DNA of 64,000 nt from Cladopsammia gracilis (Eukaryota; Cnidaria; Anthozoa; Scleractinia; Dendrophylliidae): positions 236,001 through 300,000 of the forward strand of contig JAJGOT010000364.1 in NCBI GenBank assembly GCA_022457155.1, written 5' to 3'. Position 1 is the stretch's first letter. Each line of letters begins with the position of its first letter. The translations under genes and the position numbers were made by a program. Positions 1 to 13,500 of the stretch are shown one piece after another. The notes under the pieces are model-generated. The model did not search any database and was not told the DNA's origin. It saw nothing but the letters and a program-made list of their open reading frames with translations.

Positions 1-154
1 TGCGTGACAATGCCCCTTTAAGACTTTTTAGCCCTGAAAATTCTTGCTATTGTGGACTCATGCTACAACAGACTCAAAGTCCCACGACATAGAACAAAAC
101 TATGCTGACACTACTTGTTTATGAGATGTTGAACCAGTGCAAGAAATTTAGTAC

Positions 155-305
155 CTTGTAGATCCATAGCTGTATTAACAACATGAGATGCAAGAGCAAA
201 CTTGTCATCATCTGTCTCAGCTCTTTTTAGCCCATCACAGAAATACAGCAATGCCTCTTTGTTACGACCAAGGAAGTTCAAGCAGGACCCAAGACGATAA
301 TATCC
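155..305 (-). CDS. Gene B exon 9: TPR (type B, module 2)
   Basis: This 151-bp exon is phase 0 to phase 1, starting GYYRLGSCLNFLGRNKEA and ending TAMDLQ at GTACTA. It is the last gene B exon in the window. The phase predicts a C-type ankyrin exon next, to the left. Confidence 0.8.
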
Positions 306-1051
306 CTACAGATGCAACTACAGAGTTAATATGGAGGCCAAGATAATTTGAATTAGTGCCCCCCCCCCCCACCTCCAGGCTGAAATATTAAATAAGCACC
401 TCACTTCTCTTAAGTGCCCCCACCCCTCCCTCCAGGAAATTGAAGTGGATTAGTAGGATTACCGGAACTTAGTGACGACAGGATGTTTAAAGTTAAGTGT
501 AAATAAATCATTTATAATAATTATGACCATACAGCCCTGCTGACGCAATTCTACAGAAAATAGAATTGCAAGGTGACATGAGCGGGCCAGACGGGTTGAC
601 GTGAGCTGGTCGGAAAAAAGCCGTCCGGCCCTGCTCGAATTCAAGTGGCCTCGCCCTGCATGACTACATTTATTCTTGTACTTTCTAGTCATATTATAAA
701 ATACTTATTGACTGAGTTAGGTCGGGCCGGATGGGAAAATATTTGGCTCTCGGTCATGACCTCAAGCCAAATATTTTCCTATCCGGCCCTCCCACTCAGT
801 CAATAAGTGCGTTTATTATATGACCCGTACGGCCCTGCGAACCTTTTCTTTGCAAAACCATTGATGAAAGTCCCGTATGAGGGCCGTACGCATTTGCGCG
901 AGCGGGGCCGGAAAAAGGTGTACGGCCCTACAACAAAAGCGGACGGCCTCGCGCGTTAAAATTTCAAGTAATTTTGTCTCCAATTTGGTCATATGATAAA
1001 ATGCTTATTGACTAAGTTAGGTCGGGCCGGATGGGAAAATATTTGGCTCTC

Positions 1052-1101
<50 letters not shown>

Positions 1102-1513
1102 AGCCAAATATTTTCCCATCCGGCCCTCCCACTTAGTCAATAAGTACATAATTTGTATTTTTACTGAAAGATGCATGCCAGTTTTGCTATTTAATGTTAC
1201 AGTTTGTGTTCACTTGAAAATAATAAAGGCAACGCCATAAATAAAAAAGTGACCCCTTTCGAATTAGCACTCACATCTCAACTTAGAAAATTAAATAAGC
1301 ATCCCAGGTGCTAATTGGAGCAATTAGGGCACCATGACTTTTGAGTTCACTCCCTCTAAATGCACAACTTGATACATGTAGGCTACATGTGCAGTAAAAA
1401 GTCGAAATGTCACAATCTACATCTAAAATGACCATATCATGAGACAAACAACAATGCAATTTATTAAATACAATGTATCCCTTATCATGATGAACAATAA
1501 CCAACTCTTTCAC

Positions 1514-1573
<60 letters not shown>

Positions 1574-4500
1574 AGGAGAAGAAGAAGTCACCTTTGACCA
1601 ATCAGGCTCAATCTGAACACATTTCTTAGCATCTTCCAAAGCCTTGTCATACATGTCCAGATTCAAATAAGCAGCACATCGATTACTCAACAGCACAGCA
1701 CACAATTTATCATTACTTTGCACGTAATCCATGGCCAGGGAGTAATATTTAACCACTAGCTCATACTGCTTGTCTTTGAATAGTTGGTTTCCTCGTTCCC
1801 TCCACTTCTGAACCAACTCCTAGGTGGTGGATTTAAACAAACTTTACATCGTACCCAGAAAACAGCAAATGAATTAGGGCCAACAATACCACAGGGTTGC
1901 AGTCATGATGTGAAAAGGGGAACTGCGTGATGGCAGTGTGAATGATACAAATCAATAGGTTGTATGAGCCCAAACAATGCCTCAGCACATGCATTTTAAA
2001 GTTTGGTACACTGCATTTCTTTGCTGTTCGCTGCAAAATAGTAATATCAAACGATCAAATTATAGGTTTTGTGGAGAATGTCAACAAATGACAGTGAAGT
2101 CTCCTTTCTCTGTTAAACTTGAAAGGAGTCCCTACGAATTTGGGCTTCAACGCTATTTGAACCCATGACCTCTGCATTACCAGTGCAAAGCTCCAACCAA
2201 CTAACTATGAAGCCTCACAACAACAACAACAGCAAGGTCAGAAGTCACAATTGACCTTGCTTCCAGTGTGTGTCACAAGCTTCATTTAGTTCAGTTGGTT
2301 AGAGCCTTACACTGGTAAAGCAGAGGTCATGGGTTCAAATACCATTAAAGCCCTGATTTTTTTCAGACTTCTTTGCGATTGCAAAAATTGCAGACATGCA
2401 ACTGCAAAGATCATTTCTTCACTTTACAAAAAGACTAATTTGTAAATAGAGCAGAATTTTACAATTTTGTTTCACTTGAGTTTATTTTCACAGAATCATA
2501 TTTTCACAAATCATTGAAAAACTTGTGAAATTTGCAAAAATTACATGTAGATCCTGTGAAATTTCATGCCTCATAGAATTTTAGCAACACAAGGCAGTAT
2601 AGTGAGGCAACATGTTCACAATTCCTTTTCTATGGTTTCCTATGGTGTGTGTGCATGTGGATCAGCAAGCAAAGAAGGTGGCATGACATGGCTTTTTACG
2701 TTATGTATGTTTAAACTTTTAATTACTCAGTAACTCTCACCTCATTCTTATCAGGTTTAACACTGTAACCCTTCCCTCCATATTCAATGCACTGTGAAAA
2801 CTCTCCACATTTAAAGTAGATGTCAGACAATGCTTCATAGCATTCCCTTTTCACTTCTGCTGCTTGTTCTGGGGCATATTGTAAAGCCAAGTTGTAGTAC
2901 TGGCAAGCTTTTGTATTGTTTTCATATCTAGCCATTTTACTTGCTTGCTTTTTCCAGTAAAGAGCATGAGCCTGTCAGTGGAATAACAAAGTAACCAGTT
3001 AAAATGAGTCAAGCTGTAAACTTTTATTGGTTGTTACTTTGACTTAAAACAGATGCATATTCATTGTGCATAGGTTCAGCTTTATTATCTCAGAATTTCT
3101 GCTGCCATGCTACCTTGACTCTCTATAAGCTGCACACCTCTCTAAGACAGACAGTTGGGGCTGGTCAGGACAGTGTCTATCTTAGAGACAGTCGAATGTA
3201 CTCAGAACAAATTCAAACATCACCTTGGTTTTCAGGTGTGGTTGATCTGATACACAAGCCATATGAGCCCCCTCCTGGATCAACTTAGTAACAATCTCAA
3301 ATTCTTCCTTCTCCAGTGCAGCTAACAGAGGAGGTTTATCACACAAAAGGAGCCCATCTATGCATGCTCCTGACTCCAGCAAGGCACACACAAGATCTTT
3401 CTTTTCTGCCACTTGCGATGAGATGACAAGTTCAAGTGGAACTCGGGAAGCGCTACATCCACTAGCAAGACCTCCTTCTCCTGGGCAGGCATCATAGGGG
3501 CCTCCGCCCCCCAGGAACAGGACACGGAGTCTTTCCCAGTTTTCTTTGGCTATAGCATCGTCCACAGCTCGCTGAATGATGTGCTGAGGGCACAACCCTT
3601 CATAAATGGCTGCTGTCCCATCTGAAGAACACAAAATCATAAGAAAAATAATGATGGTAATTTTATTTCAACGTGTAGTTCCAGAAAATATCTAGACCCC
3701 TACCACGGAGGGAATTTCAAACAGGACCCCCCACCCCTTCGGATTTTCCATTTTCACAAGGAAGCGTTGACTCCCCCACCCCTCTGGAATTTCCGCAGAA
3801 ATATCGCCCACCGCCCGTACCCTCTGGAAAGTTTTTTTTCTTCATTTAGAAGGGTTCAAGAGTTGAACAAACACTAAAACAAAGGCCGCGTGTCGATACG
3901 CATTCATTTGTTAATTTATTTTATAAATGATCCTAAAGCCGCGTTATATGAACGCCGTAAATTAGCTTTAAAAAATAACATCGACTCAATTTCTTCATAC
4001 AAGATCCTGTCTAAAACTTACACACTGTTGCTAGCACTCGAAGGGGGTTCGCATTTTAAGCTCTCGATCGATTTACTGAAAAAAATGTTCTGACGAAACT
4101 GACCCGTTGCATAACTTGACATGAACACGATCATCAGCAAACTGCAATACAAAGTCAGTTTGAAAAAAGGGAGAAATGAACGAGTAGCTAGTTTTCTGTT
4201 GTTACCTGGCCATATTTCAGCCTCCTTTAAAAAAAGCCAAGTGATTTGTCACTTTGTTCATCGACAACGCACTCAAGTTTCTTGTATTCGATCGTGAACG
4301 TTCGCGGTAGCTGGTAACCAGTGCACCGCGGACAACTATTTGGAGACTGGTAATGAGTAATGGCGGGTTTATCTGCTTCACGAAGAGTATTCGTCTTTGC
4401 GTTGCTTGTTTGCGTCCAAAGAACTTTTAAGAAAGAGAAAACATTTCTTAACTGCAGCACGGTTAGAAAAAACGCAGGTTGTCCGATTTAAGCTTCAGAA

Positions 4501-7500
4501 TGACCCGCAATGAATGACACTTGCGGAGTCAATATGAATTCACGAAAAATCAATCGTTTTCCTGACCATTCGGGCGTGAATTTGGCCTCCAAACCCCCCC
4601 TCCTCTTCGGAATTTCCTGGGCCATTGACCCCCCTACCCCTCCGGAATTTCCAATTCCCTCCGTGGTGGGGGTATGGATATTTTCTGGAATCACACAATA
4701 AGGAGAATTATTACATGTATATGGCTCAACTGGTCCGTGATGAATTTCGGGGCATTCTGGTTGGTTCCTTGAGCAATTCAAATTTTTGCATAAAGACCGC
4801 CAAGATGGACTACTGGCTAATTAATTTTGCAAAATCCCTTTCATGAAACATTTAACAAAGAAAACGTTTTTATTAACTAAAGTAGAAACAATTTTTCTTC
4901 ATGTTTGGCAGATAATTTTGGTTAAACTGTTACAAAAGTGGCCTGAAAAATGCAAAGTACTGTATATGCTTAACTTTGGCACAAACGGGTGCATTCATTT
5001 ATCAGCAAAATTTTAAAGACCCATAATAGTAAAAATGTATTGAACTAGCTTGTTTGGTCTGTATTGGGAGTTTATGGAAAAAAAGAACTTGACCAACTTT
5101 CCTAACACAGACCTCGCACTAGTTCAATAACACTTATTTACCACAAGATTTGAATTTATTTGTAGTAGAAACAGGCTGACCAAAAAATGTTGACAACTTA
5201 CATGGAACCCCAAAGCATGAACTTCAAGTTAAAACAAGGGTGACATTAAAAAACACAATAAATATTTTTCCTGTTCCTGTTTTTATATTTATTATATACC
5301 AGACTGGCAGGAAAGGTATATTACATAAAATGTATGTAAGATTGCTTGTCACAATTGCTGACCATAAATTAGTTGAGAATCATTAGCTAGATGAAGCATA
5401 TTTCTTATCACGTTTGCAGCCAGATTTTCAGACTTTTAAACTTGAAGGACCATAAGTTTTTATTTTCAAATTGCTCAATTTTGAAGAAATACATGGTAAA
5501 CACTGGTAACTAACAGGAATAATTGGAAATGACTGTTTTAAAAAAGAACTATCCCATGCAGAGGTCCTGCAAAACCCGAAGTCACAGTCCCACCTACCAC
5601 ACTAATCTTCTTTAATTAAAGAATCTGACCCACCCAGTTTGCATTGCGCACCTACGTTGGTTCATCCGCCATTTTCAGGGTTTATTATACCTATGCATCA
5701 TTCATTGTCATTCTAAAACCACTAACATCTGGACAACCAACACTTTTAGCGCTTTTCGTTTGCTTAGCTTTTGGCATTAATGCAGTGACGGCAAGTCGGC
5801 AACCTTCACTTACTATTTCCATGGTATAAATCTAACATCCCGTTGTAAGCGGAGCGAAGTTTCGTCCAATAATTCATAATTATAAACAGTCTGCGAAGAG
5901 TCACTTTCACTGATAATGTTCATTATCGCATGACGACTTCAACACGGTCAAAGTGTGTAATTATGCGAACCCCACTTGAGTGGGGTTCGTACATATTTAT
6001 GAGCCTTGTTTCCTAGTAACGGTTGACATTTTTTACGTCACATCCAATTGAGAGTCTCAAATGCTGGCCGTAAAAGAAAACCGGTTTCTTGAGGTTTCGA
6101 TAATCTGAAGCTGACATATATTTTTACGAAGTGCAATTCGTACGGCACCCGTACTGTCCGTACGTAGACTTCGATTTGCTATTCGTACGGGAGTCCAAAA
6201 CTTTCGACAATTTTCGATGTTATTCTTCACTTTTGTGGGTCCACAATATTGATGTTCGTTTAGCTTTACGAAGCGCTTCTGGTAAAGGATGTTGATTTGC
6301 TTTGCTGACTCTCTGTATACTCACGCGAGCGATTCATCGTGACACATATTTCGCGTCAAAGAATACTCCCGTACAAATAGCAAATCGAAGTCCACGTACG
6401 GGTGCCGTACGAATAGCCACTGCGATAGTATTAATACAAATACCATTCTTTTCATTCAGAGGTCAAAAGATGTTGTAATCTTCGCTATTCAGAGAGATCT
6501 GATCACATCTCGTTCGTGTAGGATTTTATGCAAATTTTAAGCTCTTGTCGTAATTTGAGCTCTTTGTTTACAAGTAGAAAGCGAGCCGTCCTTGCACGAA
6601 AGTTTTCCATTTCAAAGCGAAATATATTCGGAAAGACTTTAACATTAAGACAATTCCATGCGAGTGGTGTAAATCGACTGGTTTTATTTTGTTTTGGTAT
6701 CCTGAGCCGGGCCCGGCCATGATCGATCAAGCGATCCGTGATCAGTGATGCGCATTGTCATGTTTCTGTGTTTATTATTTGAATAAATTTCTGGAAGACT
6801 GAAGTTGCATTGTAACATTTTATAAACCATGGCGTTTACTCAAGAGATATAATTTATTTACCACGGGAGCAGGAACTAGAAACAAGCTTCATTCAATATT
6901 TTTGCTCGAAAGGTTGAACGTTTTCTTTTGACACCATCTTTTACTGCGATCGTTTCTTTGCGAATCTCGCGCTCATCTCACTCGGAACTCCAGCCATCAA
7001 ATGAAACCATCACTCGGCCTCTCAGATTGAAGAAACAATGGTGCAGACAGGTCAAACTCCATAATCATCGATCGCTTCTGCTTTACAGTCAGGTTCAAAG
7101 TTTTCGAAAGCCATTCTCGTTCGTTTTCGCTCATTCAAAACAGGTTTTGATCGACGGAAAGTCCGCATTTGGTTGCTAAGATACTAGTTAGATCCAAGTC
7201 TCCCGCGGTAGTATTAACCCTAAACTGCGCATGCGAGGAATATTTAATGAATTACACACTTTGACCGTGTTGAAGTCCTAATGGAACGGCAAAATAATTC
7301 GAATGGCTGAATGACAGACTACGCCAGCAGTTCGCGAGAAGACAAAGTAATAGTACTAGTCACGCTCGTTTTACCATTTATTTGAATCGAGCAAGGTTTT
7401 GACTTCAAGGCCAGGGAATGATAAACGTGATTTCTTTTATCAGACTACAAAACATTAATTCTTTTGTCGCTGCTTGCATTTTCAGGGTCCCCGTAAGTCC

Positions 7501-10500
7501 ATACTGTATTGTAGATGAGAAATTCACTTGTGCAAGAGGTGATATGCTTGCCCATATATGGAATAGAGCTGTATCATAACAATAATAGAAGCGCGCAATG
7601 TAAACTGGGTGGGTCAGACTCTTTAAGGTGGTTGAACACAGTTTTATTATACCTATGCATCATTCATTGTCATTCTAAAACCACTAACATCTGGACAACC
7701 AAAATTGGTGAGGCATACGGTTAAGCAACAAGCTATATATTTTGATATTTTTGTTGAGCTTTTAGGGTGTTCCCATGGCAACACGGTGCATTGTAAACCA
7801 GCCTGCAATATTTGGTTTGGTTTATTTTCAGAAAATCTTGTCATTAGATTTTGTCTATCACTTGTCTCCGGTAAACTGGTAAAAATAAATTATTCCCTGT
7901 TAACACTGGTTTCATGTAATTTTAACAGTGGGATCTTCCCTAATTTGTGGTTTAATATGTTTTCATTTTGTAATTAAATCTCCTTTGTTAGATTTTAAAT
8001 TTTTGATGGCAGGTGAGTTCGGCATATTGGGAACTATTATTGTGCCAAATTTCGTGAAATTTGAATGAGTGGTTCTGTAGAAATCAGCTATTTTCCGAGG
8101 AAAGTCGCTAAAACATCCTGTTTTCTTCAACTGTGCAAACATTGCATTTGAGTGGGTTCTCGATGAAAAACAACACTTTTGCGATCCATACTGAGCAAAA
8201 TAAAATGATTGCTGAATAGGCACCATGTTTGTTTTTCTCAAAACTCTATGCGTGCTGACTCACGCAAGCAGCTGAAATTAAAGAGTGTGCACAAACTGTG
8301 TTCAGCCACCTTAAGTAACTGATTCCATGAAGATTGCATGTGATAATTTATTATAACACATACCCTCCACCTCTGAGCCGATGGTAATGATCTGTAACAG
8401 AGTGTCATACTTCTCTTCTTCTGTGTCAGCAAGTTCAAGAGCTTGAGTAAATGAATCCATTGCTTCGTCATAACGCTTTATGCCAGCTAAGCTTGATCCG
8501 AGTCGGTAATGTGCCTGAGGAAAGGAAACAAAAAGTATTGGTTTAATACCCTAAGATGAACCAATCACAAATAAAGAAAAATGCAATATTGTGCAATTCC
8601 AGGAAATATCCACACAGCCCCAAGACCCCTTACCTTGTACATGAAATACCAAACAGGCCAAAATGTCACCTTCCCTCAAGAACATTATTTAATAGATAAT
8701 TACTGAGGCTCGCAGCATTATCAGGTATATTGCAGGAAGCTGAGGGCGCAGCCCGAAGCTGACTGCAATATACCTAATAATGCTGTGAGCCGAAGTAATT
8801 ATCTATTATAATTATTGTTTCTCATCAAAACCCATTATTTTCTCTCTGCATTATATCTTCGATTTTAGCCACCCCTTTGGCTGTTGTATTCATTTTGAAT
8901 AAAGCAGTATAACAATGAAATTAGCACTTATTGTTGCTACGTATACAGTGCAATGGCCATTACGTAACCCCCAAATCCTGAGTTGTTGTGAAGATTATTT
9001 AACTAATAACAATTGATCCTCATAAAATCCTATTGTTCTTCCTATACATTGTATCTTCGATTTTAGCCGCCCTTTGGCTGTTACATTGATTTTGAATACA
9101 GCTATAACAATGAAATTAGCAGTTATTGTGACTACGTACAGTGCGGTGGCGATTACATAAGACACATAACCCTCAGTTTCTTAGTTGTTGTTGTTGTGAG
9201 GATTATGTAACTTTGATCATGTGTGAACATTATTGAATTTATTTGTTGTTGACGAGAATGTTCACAAAAATTTGCATACTTTATAACCCAGAGTACTCAG
9301 TCAATTTTTTCAGTGCCTAGCTCACTTGTTGGAAGCATGGAGGATTCATCGGAAGACGAAACGACGATTTTTATAGCGCAGAGTTCGGAAAATGATGCTT
9401 CGGCAGAGCTCAAAGGTAAATGAAGAAAAATGTATTAAGGAAGATGTTGAACAAAAGTACAGTGAGCAAAAATAAAAAAAAGGAGTTAAAGGAAAAATCC
9501 GTTGAGCCAGAAACAAGTGAAGTTTGTAATCAGTCAGTTGTGCTTAGCACTAATTACACTAAAATTGTTATTTCGTATAAATGAGAAACCTTGTATGAGG
9601 TGTAAACAAGTTACGATTTATAATAAATTGAATATCTTTGTGTTCACGTATCTCCTGGAATAATTTTCTTGTGTACTGTTTATTTATTTTATAAAGTTTT
9701 ATCTTCAGTTGTAAATTACATAGTGGGATTCCAATTTAAACAAATGTTAGCGGCAAAAATAATAAGGGTAAGACCCAAACGGTCTTACCCATAACGAAAT
9801 CATCAGGGGGATACTTAAACGTGGTAAAATCGGGCTAACTGCAATATTTTTAATATTGCAGTGTGCACACTGCAATATTAAAAATATTGCAGTTAGTCTG
9901 TTTAAGCACGTTTAGTATTACCCCTGATAATTTCCCTGCTAACAAAAAGGACCGCCCCCATTTTCCTCAGACACTTGGAATTAAAACTCCTAATCACACT
10001 GCAATCGTTGATATAATGCAGAGAGAGAACAATAGGATTTGATGAGGATCAGTAATTATTTAACAAATAAGAAAAATAACTTCTCCTGGGTTGTCTCATA
10101 CATGTATATATTTTTATCTATTAATGTTAAATTTGCATTTATTTTTATACATCCATTTTTTTCTTGAAATTTTTATGTCATAATTTTATAATATAGTATT
10201 TATTGCTGTAAATTGTTGATTTCTAGAAATTGCAGTGCCCTATGCAGGTTGCCAAATTCATGGTTTTTTTGGTAATCCTGGATCCAGATCTTTGCTCCAG
10301 ATTGTTGGATTTGTATTGATCAAAATTAATTGTCAAAATAAAATTAACAAAAGGATTTACATGTAAATACAATGTAGAAACTAGAAAAGCAACAATACCA
10401 AAGAAATTAACCTACAAACCAGAAAATTCAAAAATAAAAAATTCAACATTTCAGGTGAACATGCCAACCCCTAGTACACCCAAGGGTTAATATCATTCTC

Positions 10501-13500
10501 TAGTCTGCCCCATCAATTTACCTTTGACCAGCTTGGCCTTATCTTGACACACTGCTCTGCATCTAACAATGCTACCTGAAATGTCTTATTCCTTATGTGG
10601 ACCAGAGAGCGATTACAAAGCAACTGAGCACGAAGCTCTCGGTCACTGGTTGGAGCGTAATTGATGGCTAAGGAATAGCAGTCAACAAGAAGATCGAGTC
10701 TGTTTTCTTTGAAAAGTTGTTTGCCCCTTTCTTTCCACCTCTTTGCCTCACCCTAAAAGGAACAGGGAAAAGATAAGATCAGATCTGAAGATGTCTTGGT
10801 TCTTATCACATAATCACCATTTTGTCAACCAAGTGATGTCAGTGATCGGTAAAGATGTACATGTATTATTTTATGTTGAATGAATAATAACTCTCATATT
10901 AACATAACTTCTCATGTCCTCAGACACAGAGGTCCAGTTCATGTCATAAACCTTAACACCCACAACATTTCTTCATTCTTATGAGTATATATGTAATTGT
11001 GGTGCTGCAAATCCAATTTAAAATCCATCACACGTTACATTTTTCTATCACACAATGAACTTTTTTGTACTACTATAGTATGAAAATTAAAAGGATGTTA
11101 CAGTCAGGGTAAACACAGTTGCAGCATGTGATTAATTGTCTTACAGGGGGACTGGGACTGACCATGATGGCGGCCATACACGTTTTGTGAGCTCCATAAC
11201 CGATGGCGAGTTTACAAGGTATTGATGAATTTTGGTATTGCCTCTGCGTTCCTAAGAGTATATAGATGTAGGCAAATGTCTTTTCTGACTAAAAATATGC
11301 CAGATAGCAAAAGTAAAGAAAAAAAGCGTCTCCGTGGTTCAAGTTCATCCGCCGGAGAAGATGATTCAAGCATACTCGATACGCTCACAGGCATTCAGGA
11401 AAGAATAGAGAAAGGCTTTGACAAAATCAACGGCGAATTACAAGCACTTAAAACTGAGTTAAAGGAGGACATAAAATCCATCAAAGAAGAATTGAAGGAC
11501 ACCAAAAAATCTCTTGACGCTGTGTGGAAAGAAGTTGAATCTTTGAAAGGTACGAACAAACATTTGCAAGACCAAGTGAATAAGTCTCTTGAGGAAAACC
11601 AGCGATTAAAAGAAACGGTTGAAACTCTCAAAGAACGGGCAGTCAAACATGAAGATTATTCAAGAAGAGAAAACTTGAGATTCTATAATGTTTCTGAAGA
11701 AGGAGAAGAGAGCAATGACGAGTGCGTTCGAAAAGTCAAAGATGTACTGTCCGAACTTGGTGCACCTTCCGACTTGAAGTTTCATGCTATACACCGCACA
11801 GGGAAATCAAATGCAGGTGCAAATATTCAATCTGTGGAAAGTGTATCCGGCAATTCCGAAGCAACAAGTGTATCAAGAGAAGAAAGATCAAGAGCTGCGA
11901 TTCGTCCAAGACCGATATTAGTGCGGTTCGTTTCACGTATGGACTCCGATTTGGTCTGGACAAAGAGAAAGGAACTTATGAACAGTCCGCGGTTCTCCTC
12001 AGTGTTTATTGATAAAGATTTATCCATAGAATCGGCAAAAGAACGTAGCAAATTGCGTGCGGCGTGCAAGAAAGCCAAAGAGTTAAACATCGAAAGGGCA
12101 TTTATCAGAGGTAAAAAACTAATAATTAATGGGAACAGCTTCTCAGCTAACAACTTACCAAAGTACCTTTTACCAAATAAAAACGAAGATGCTCAGCGAT
12201 CAGCCAATTTTTTTTAAGAAAACTCTAGTTATGAAGTAAGTTTATCTGTTTAAGTTTATACGAAGCTGCTATGCTAACGAAATGACTCAAATATCAAACT
12301 AGATTATGCCTCAAATGTGATTATTTGTTTTCTATTTCCGTGGTATCGTTACGACAGGTAGATTAAAAAAAATTAGCATACCAGTATCCACAACTTTGTT
12401 TAAGCAAATTAGATATTATGCAGAAATTTACCTACGCTGACAAATGCCGTAACTCGCTATTGTCAATGGCAATCATTTCCAGCAAGCGTTATAAGTCCGA
12501 AGTCCCAAGGGTCTTTTAATAAGGTTCAAACCTTAAGACCTTTTATAGAATGTAATTATTTATTGTTTATGTTAGTATTTATATTATTATATTATTATAC
12601 GACAATGTGTGTTTTTCGTAGGTCATTTATTGTTCGACTGTCTACCAAAGCTAAATGTTGCGATCATTTCTGTTGCTTTGAAAATATTACGGTCTGTATC
12701 TCGCATGAGGAATTGATTTCATATTATTCATTATTGGCACCTGTGCTGACTGCTCGCCGTATATATACAAACACCTAGAATAAATACAACTAATGCTCTG
12801 AATTTAAAATGCCTGTCGTTAAACGTCAGAGGTCTGAACAAATCTCTTAAACGCCGTTTGGTTTTTCGATGGTTGCACAAACAGAAACAAGACTTTGTTT
12901 TTCTGCAAGAATGTTATAGCACTAATTCGTGTACATCCACATGGGAAAGTGAATGGGGTGGGAAGGTTTTCTTTAGTCACGGTACAAATCACAGTAAAGG
13001 TGTCATGATACTAATTAACCCTTCTTTGGATTTCAAAGTAGAAAAGTTTACTGCTGATACAAAGGGAAGGTTCATTATTTTAGAAATGTCAATTCACGGA
13101 ATCTCTTTTGTTCTTGTTAATATTTACGCGCCAAATGACGCTAATCAACAAGTAAACTTTTTTTCGAAACTTAACAATCTTTTACAAGATGTTACACAAG
13201 AAAATTTGATAATTGGTGGCGATTTCAATTGTGCACTCTCGCCTAAAGATAAAGCAGGTGGAAATCCTGTCACAAAAAAAGCGTCGGTCATTAACGAAAT
13301 TAAAAAAATTTGTAATTCCTACAATCTTTGTGACATTTGGCGAACTTCAAACCCAGACTTATCTCGTTTCACTTGGAGAAACAAATCCTTAAAAATACAA
13401 AGCCGTTTAGATTACTTTTTAATTTCAAAAGAATTTCGCACCCTTGCAAATATAAAATGTGAAATTATTCTAGCACCCGAAAGTGATCATTCAGCCGTTT

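Noticed and set aside
11827..12153. Open frame of 108 codons on the minus strand
   Set aside because: It is the antisense of LINE ORF1 and has no domain.
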